NCBI RefSeq assembly: GCF_000090795.2
Contig: NW_003546304.1
Span: 260,167-320,828 of the forward strand
Reading direction: 5' to 3'
Source: Amphimedon queenslandica
Lineage: Eukaryota > Porifera > Demospongiae > Haplosclerida > Niphatidae
DNA: 60,662 nucleotides
Position numbers and translations under genes: made by a program. Positions within the stretch are counted from its first letter, which is position 1, and each line of letters starts with the position of its first letter. This document shows, one piece after another, positions 55,641 to 60,662 of this stretch. The notes beneath the pieces are model-generated. The model was given only the letters and a program-made list of their open reading frames with translations. It was not told the origin of the DNA and searched no databases.

Positions 55641-58496
55641 TCACCAAGGGTTTCCTAGTAGTTTGTCTGTCAACTCAATGATATCTTCAAAGCATCTCAG
55701 TGGCTCACTGAAGTAAGGAAGCTCTAGCGAGTCACTCTCCTCTAATCTTCCGTGGGTATCAGTGATGATGGATGATTGAGGTAAAATTGGATCAGAATAC
55801 TCAAAAAGATCAGCTAGTTTAGTATCATTATATGGCACTGGATACTGGAGTAGAGATCCTGGAGAACTTTCTTCAGAGCTTGAGACGGGTGATCCTAAAG
55901 AGCTTTCATAGCTGTTCACAGATGAAATGGAATAAGCAGGTGGTCTTTGATTCAAATATATTGATGTTTCCCTAATCACTGGGTCATCTGTGTCACATTT
56001 AAATGGACGAATGGAATCTTCCATGCAGCACTGCTCTTGATCGTGTTGTGCTATAAAAATAATAATAGTACATTTAAACAGTTTGTTTAACCGTGTTTGT
56101 CTCATCATAAAGATGACGATTTTAAAAAATGAATGACAAGTATCTAATGCACAACTTGTATGTACCTCTTGATAGTATTGAGTTCGAGTAGTCTTCCTCT
56201 ATTTTCTCTGACTGTACAAGTTCTGTTATGTAGATGATGTATTCGGTTAGAAATCGAAAGAGAACTTGAAATGTTTCTGAGAGAAAGAGTAACAAATATT
56301 TTGTAAATTATCTGCCCCGTAGCAGTGACTGAAGCAGTTAACTGATTACTGACCTTGACTCTCAGCCTTTGTGGTAATTGTTTCAACCTCTATGTATGAT
56401 GCAAAGCAATTCCACAGAAGATAAAAGTCATAAAGCAGTTCAAGTTTGAAAGCAATTTCAGAGCCAGCTATCTACAAGTAACAAGAAGCACAAGATTGAC
56501 AAGTAAGTGTTAACTGGCAGTCTTCTTGAATGGGCACAATGGTAGTCTAGCACAATGGCTAGCTTACTTTGATAATGTGTTCTTCTATCATCCCATCAAT
56601 CCATAAAAGAAAACCTTCTATGTTTGATTGTTTCTGCAGAAGTCCTTGCAAGTTAATGGCAACTGTATAGATAATACATGACTGATATCCAAATGGTGTA
56701 TCTTACATTCTGTAGCTATCTCTTGAGCATTAAGGCATTTGCTTTTCATTGTAACTGTTTTAATGTGGTGGATTAGTGTGTCACTTTTCATTTTTTCCAT
56801 GTCAGCAGCTGCACTACCAACAAGCTTAGACATACTCAGAATGTGTCTGACATGCTGCAAATTAGTAAAAATACAAGGTGAAACTAGCACTATCGTTTCC
56901 TTTGCTTACCTTTGCACTTTCTAAAAGATTGAGGTGATGTCTCAATGCCTTTGTAAACATATCAGCAGCTGTTAATAAAGAATATCTTATTATGCATTAG
57001 GAAGTCATGGTTTATATATTACTTTGCATTTTGATGTCCCTGACAGCTTGTGGTAGTGGATCATTTAGACACTGTATTAGCCATTCTGTGAGCCTCTTGG
57101 GAAACAATACTATTAAATCCTTGTTGCCACTAGAAATGAAGTGTTATTGACATTCAAGTATGTGCACGTGCATACATTCCAGGTGCTTCTGTAAGTGTAT
57201 CAGGTATCAAAGTATTGCAGAGGCTCTATAAATGATAATTGTTGGAATGAGTGATGTGGGCTAAGAGGATCAGTGATCTGCCAAACCAGGGCCTGCATTA
57301 TATACTTACATTATACAAGATAGAGTCATAGACCACAATAATATCCAATAGTATTTGATTTTCAAGGCTGGGCAGCATGTGAGAAGGCATTCCTGTCCAA
57401 AAGTGGACCAAAAAGTCTTGAACCTATGCATACAGTGAGATTTAGTTTATGTCCATTCATAAACATGATATACATTTCTCACATGCATGAGCGCAACTAG
57501 ACATATTATGTACTAATTATATGAAATTAACCTCATCAAAATTTCTTCTGGAAACAGAGTCAAAAATCCTTTGACAATGTGAGCTGTACATCAGCATAAA
57601 TGTCTCTACCTGTAACGTAAGCATTACATTGATTACTTTCATAATTTCATAAACATATCATAGCTCTACCTTATTTTGTGGGAGTTTTTCAACTTCAACC
57701 CCCTTGAAGAATGGGAAACTGGGCAAGTCAGATAAATTTTTAAGCAATCCACTATTGATGTTATCCTGCAATTAATAACACAACTATAAAATGATTGCCG
57801 GTTTCTTGTTGCAACTATCAACTTACATTTGATCTTTTCTCTTGATTGTTAGTAAAGCTATATAAGAATGTGTACACAAATAAAATTGCAATTAATTTTC
57901 TTTATGATTACCGTGTAATTCCTCTCCTTGGTACAGTTGCAATATTTGCTTTTCGCTTATAGTATATGGAGGTCTCTTTCACACCCAACCCATAATAGTG
58001 ATACCTATTATAACGGACCGTTTTATCATCTACTACTGCAGATCGCTTTTACTTTGATTGTCCTCTTGTTCCTAATCTTCTCGTAGAAACTTTTGGGAAT
58101 TTAATTCGGACAACCTGCTCAAAATTTTGTTTGCATTAAAAATGCCCTGTGGCCTGCCAGCTAACTTCCGAATTACCTTTCCAAAGCTTGCTGGGCTATG
58201 TGGTTTCCGTGATTCTTTTCTGCAGAATTCCTCATAGAGTGAGTAGAGCTCACTTCTTGCCAGGCAAGAGCCTGGGATCATGCAGTAGTTCTCTTCTAGC
58301 CTGTAATAAAGGATGTTCTCTCAGCTCTGCTCAATGATGCGTGGTCTTACCAAACTAGAATGGTTTTGGCCGCTGATGAAATCCTTTTAGTCTTCGCTGT
58401 CCTTCCTGTAGCTACACCCAAAAATCTACACAAGCAATTATCATTTCACTTACCTAATCTCGAGGTCTCTGGTCTTCTTGATGGAGATTCAGTCAT
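55641..58496 (-). CDS. RFX-family transcription factor (RFX4/6-like)
   Basis: Seventeen exons (high-low) are 58496-58454, 58411-58351, 58300-58177, 58114-58053, 58004-57912, 57857-57827, 57765-57670, 57609-57532, 57423-57310, 57225-57176, 57129-57023, 56968-56910, 56854-56707, 56662-56568, 56471-56354, 56276-56166 and 56050-55641, totalling 599 aa. The winged-helix DNA-binding domain begins [20 protein letters not shown] and includes [19 protein letters not shown]. It is followed by the B, C and dimerisation regions ([14 protein letters not shown], then [17 protein letters not shown] and HMLPSLENQ). RFX proteins bind X-box sites; in animals they control ciliary and endocrine genes. The GVKETS after the DBD is closest to the RFX4/6 group from memory. 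The C-terminal 135 aa is Ser/Pro-rich and acidic, possibly an activation domain. Confidence 0.93.
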
Positions 58497-58690
58497 TGGT
58501 GCGAAGCTATGAAAAGTAAAAACATCTATAGAAAGAAGTCGAGCTGTTTTCGACTTATGTGCAAACGATAATTATTATTTTATAGGCGTGGTTTTATTCA
58601 TAATAGTTTCATCATTTACTCACAGTCTCTATGATATCTATATACATCATTATGATTTTTAAACAAATAATATGCTGAATCAATAAACCA

Positions 58691-59131
58691 TTAAATCTCA
58701 AGCTTATCAAGAGCAGTCAATAAGTGATGCAGTTGCCATAACGTTCTGTGATTATTAGAATTTTTCATTTTCCTATCCACAAGTGAATGCAAGTGCTTTA
58801 TAAGCCTTGAGTATCTTTCCCCATCCCTAGCTGGATACAATCTTATGAAGTCCCCACTGAGGAGTCTTTCCCTCATTGAACTGATAACTCCAGTCAGGGT
58901 TTTTATGTCAGTACAATACAGATGGATCTTTTCATTGCACAGGGGTCCGGGCCCTATTCCAATTTTAAGTATTTCCAGACCCTTAACGAGAGTAGATGCT
59001 ATAGACACATTTCCATAGAGAATCCTTAGCATGTGATGGAGGAGACCATACTTAGTGATAGTGTAGGGGCTTGATGGATTGGGCAGTACCCCCATCTCAT
59101 GAGAGAGCTGCATAGAGGGTAAACCATTCAC
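58691..59131 (-). CDS. Unrecognised protein, last exon only
   Basis: An acceptor (TTTCTGGCAG) precedes a 146-codon open frame ending TAA... at 58691. It starts VNGLPSMQLSHEMGVLPNPS and includes KYGLLHHMLRILYG and LYPARDGERYSRLIKHLHSL. Mixed helical, soluble-looking, no TM or known motif. Upstream exons are not visible in the remaining 1.5 kb, so the preceding intron is long or the rest lies outside the window. Stop is 195 bp from the RFX start on the same strand. Confidence 0.55.
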   Translation of the reverse strand: MNGLPSMQLSHEMGVLPNPSSPYTITKYGLLHHMLRILYGNVSIASTLVKGLEILKIGIGPGPLCNEKIHLYCTDIKTLTGVISSMRERLLSGDFIRLYPARDGERYSRLIKHLHSLVDRKMKNSNNHRTLWQLHHLLTALDKLEI

Positions 59132-59273
59132 CTGCCAGAAACAACAGTATATAAATATAGCAATATTCAACTAATCAAATTTATTCATCATTTGAAGAAA
59201 AAGCATTTAATTTCGCATTCTAAAAACTGTACATAAAACATCAATTAATGACTGCTATTTTTACATTGATTTG

Positions 59274-59313
59274 AATAAACTCAATTAAAAGGAAGCTTTT
59301 AATTGAGTTTATT
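59274..59313. repeat. Perfect hairpin: 18-bp arms, 4-bp loop
   Basis: AATAAACTCAATTAAAAG, loop GAAG, then the exact reverse complement. No flanking duplication or ORF; may be a relic of a transposon end. Confidence 0.9.
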
Positions 59314-60109
59314 TGCTTTATTTGTGCAAAGCCAACAGCAGCAGTAGCATATATGGTCAGACAGTATATTTATTCAAGCTTCTATTTGAGTTTATTTAAA
59401 TTAACATCAAAAAATAGTTGTCATTAATTCAAGGTGGTCATACAAATACATATACAATACATACACTATACATATACTGATATAAATATCATTCATAAAA
59501 GCAGGCTCAGATACAGGCAATAGGCATAGTGGGTAATTAAAAGGCTTCGTACAAAATATCAACGGCTATCCAGTGCCAACATTACTGAGATGCCATAAAG
59601 CTTTGAGAAATTAAGTTTATTCATCTTACAGTCTTCTATTGAACAAGCAGCAACATGATCACACATAGGCACCCAATACACCTATAAACTGTACTAATTG
59701 AAGTGAATGTTAGGCAAAGGTAGGGAGTGGCATTATCTGCAATTTAAACTTCGTAACCAATCAATATGTAAACCAAACAATCTTAAATCGTAGTGATAAG
59801 TTGTAAATAGCTGTAAAATCAACCATACAGTAACAGAGGAAAAAGCTCATGTGTAGTCCTTTTCTTTCAAAATTTCTATACACGTCATCAGTACATTAAA
59901 AAATATGAAATCTTTTTTGACAGTCAATTTGGTTTACAGTACAATGGCATTGACAAAATTAAAGTATTGAGGCTGCATACTATCAAATGGGAACCAGGTT
60001 TATATGCATAGTAAGTAAGTTAATAATTTTTGTGCACATTATAGATACCCTCAAAATATAGGGCAGCATTAAAAATATAATCATGCAAGATGTCCAGAGT
60101 GTCCCACAA

Positions 60110-60400
60110 CATAATGCTCAGATTCTTTTTCAGTGAAATTTTGTCAAAATTAAAAGGAGAGAACTCTTCATTTTTTTTCTGATACGCATAAATGTACTTA
60201 TGTTGTGTAGATAGTTTGAGCCAGTTCCGATCAAAATTAGATTTTATTTGTAAAGTTGCTCAAAAATTGGGCCAGAAGCCCAAAACCCCTGTACTATAGT
60301 ACAGGAGTTTTGGCCAAATTTTGCCAAAAACTAAATATGTACTTAAAGTTTGAGCTGGTTCCAATCAAAATTGGATTTTTAATCAATCTTTAAAGTGCTT
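60110..60400. repeat. Copy of the ~185-bp family, forward orientation
   Basis: Contains CCCCTGTACTATAGTACAGG near 60293 plus GATACGCATAAATGTACTTA upstream and a second partial unit downstream. Confidence 0.85.
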
Positions 60401-60662
60401 AGCTCATTCAGCATGGCCGTACAAAGTCAATACCTAATATGGTCATGCTAGCTCCCATTCTTTTGGCATGGGAGTAGTTAGCTTATGCCTAATCCCTTTG
60501 TGATACCAAATATGGTAGTATGGTCATGTGCCGTTTCAAAGGAAGATAATAAATATGAAAAAGGTGGATCAATCAATCAATATTAGTGTAGAGTTTCATT
60601 ACATGCCTTTGGCTTCAAGTTGGTCTAAAATTCACAGAGAGAGACAACATGCCCCTTATATC

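Larger units (their letters stand above)
59132..60662. other. Probable intron/intergenic stretch, no gene seen
   Basis: AT-rich sequence with no convincing exon. It contains a perfect 40-bp hairpin (59274-59313) and a copy of the 185-bp family (60110-60400). Confidence 0.6.

Noticed and set aside
58072..58177. RFX DNA-binding domain truncated by an in-frame stop after LRED
   Set aside because: A 62-nt intron with donor AAG/GTAATT and acceptor GAGCAG restores the frame into [17 protein letters not shown].

Overview
This is eukaryotic, animal-type nuclear DNA. It is AT-rich and carries many short GT-AG introns, often only 42-80 nt. Genes are packed at roughly one per 4 kb on both strands. The combination of large SRCR receptors, a Roc/COR GTPase-like protein, CARD/Death-fold membrane proteins, an intronless beta-helix/multi-TM protein and a full metazoan telomerase in compact introns points to a sponge, probably an Amphimedon-like demosponge. 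That assignment is inference; the window contains no taxon marker.

Layout: 22-525 (+) is the 3' end of an M20 deacetylase. 663-8939 (-) is a ROCO-like protein. 9389-13106 (+) is mitochondrial ribosomal protein L1. 13610-14171 (-) is an unrecognised small protein. 14522-23603 (-) is folliculin-interacting protein (FNIP). 23922-29606 (-) is telomerase reverse transcriptase. 29708-36004 and 36168-41964 (+) are two tandem 12-domain SRCR receptors. 42093-44068 (+) is AMN1. 44215-45610 (-) is a CARD-TM-Death protein. 46088-49480 (+) is an intronless beta-helix/multi-TM protein. 49614-50910 (-) is a second CARD-like single-TM protein. 51185-54269 (+) is MYG1. 54396-55505 (-) is a D123/CDC123-like protein. 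55641-58496 (-) is an RFX transcription factor. 58691-59131 (-) is the last exon of an unrecognised gene. I built the exon chains by hand from splice sites, reading frame and family similarity. For the fully listed genes the phases close with no internal stop.

How the genes relate: most are unrelated housekeeping or regulatory genes. FNIP acts in nutrient signalling, TERT at telomeres, RFX in transcription, MYG1 and MRPL1 in mitochondrial RNA handling and translation. The accessory, probably immune or recognition-related part is 29.7-50.9 kb. It holds the SRCR pair, whose arrays are built from a three-domain higher-order repeat and whose cytoplasmic tails differ, and the two CARD-TM genes on either side of the beta-helix receptor.

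The introns hold several small repeat families. One is a roughly 185-bp repeat centred on a 20-bp palindrome and arranged in tandem blocks. Others are MITE-like inverted repeats ending near TACCGTATAG, a TTAA-flanked MITE, and many (ATGTAC)n tracts. A 10-N gap in SRCR gene A is flanked by identical 65-bp sequences and is almost certainly an unmerged contig overlap.
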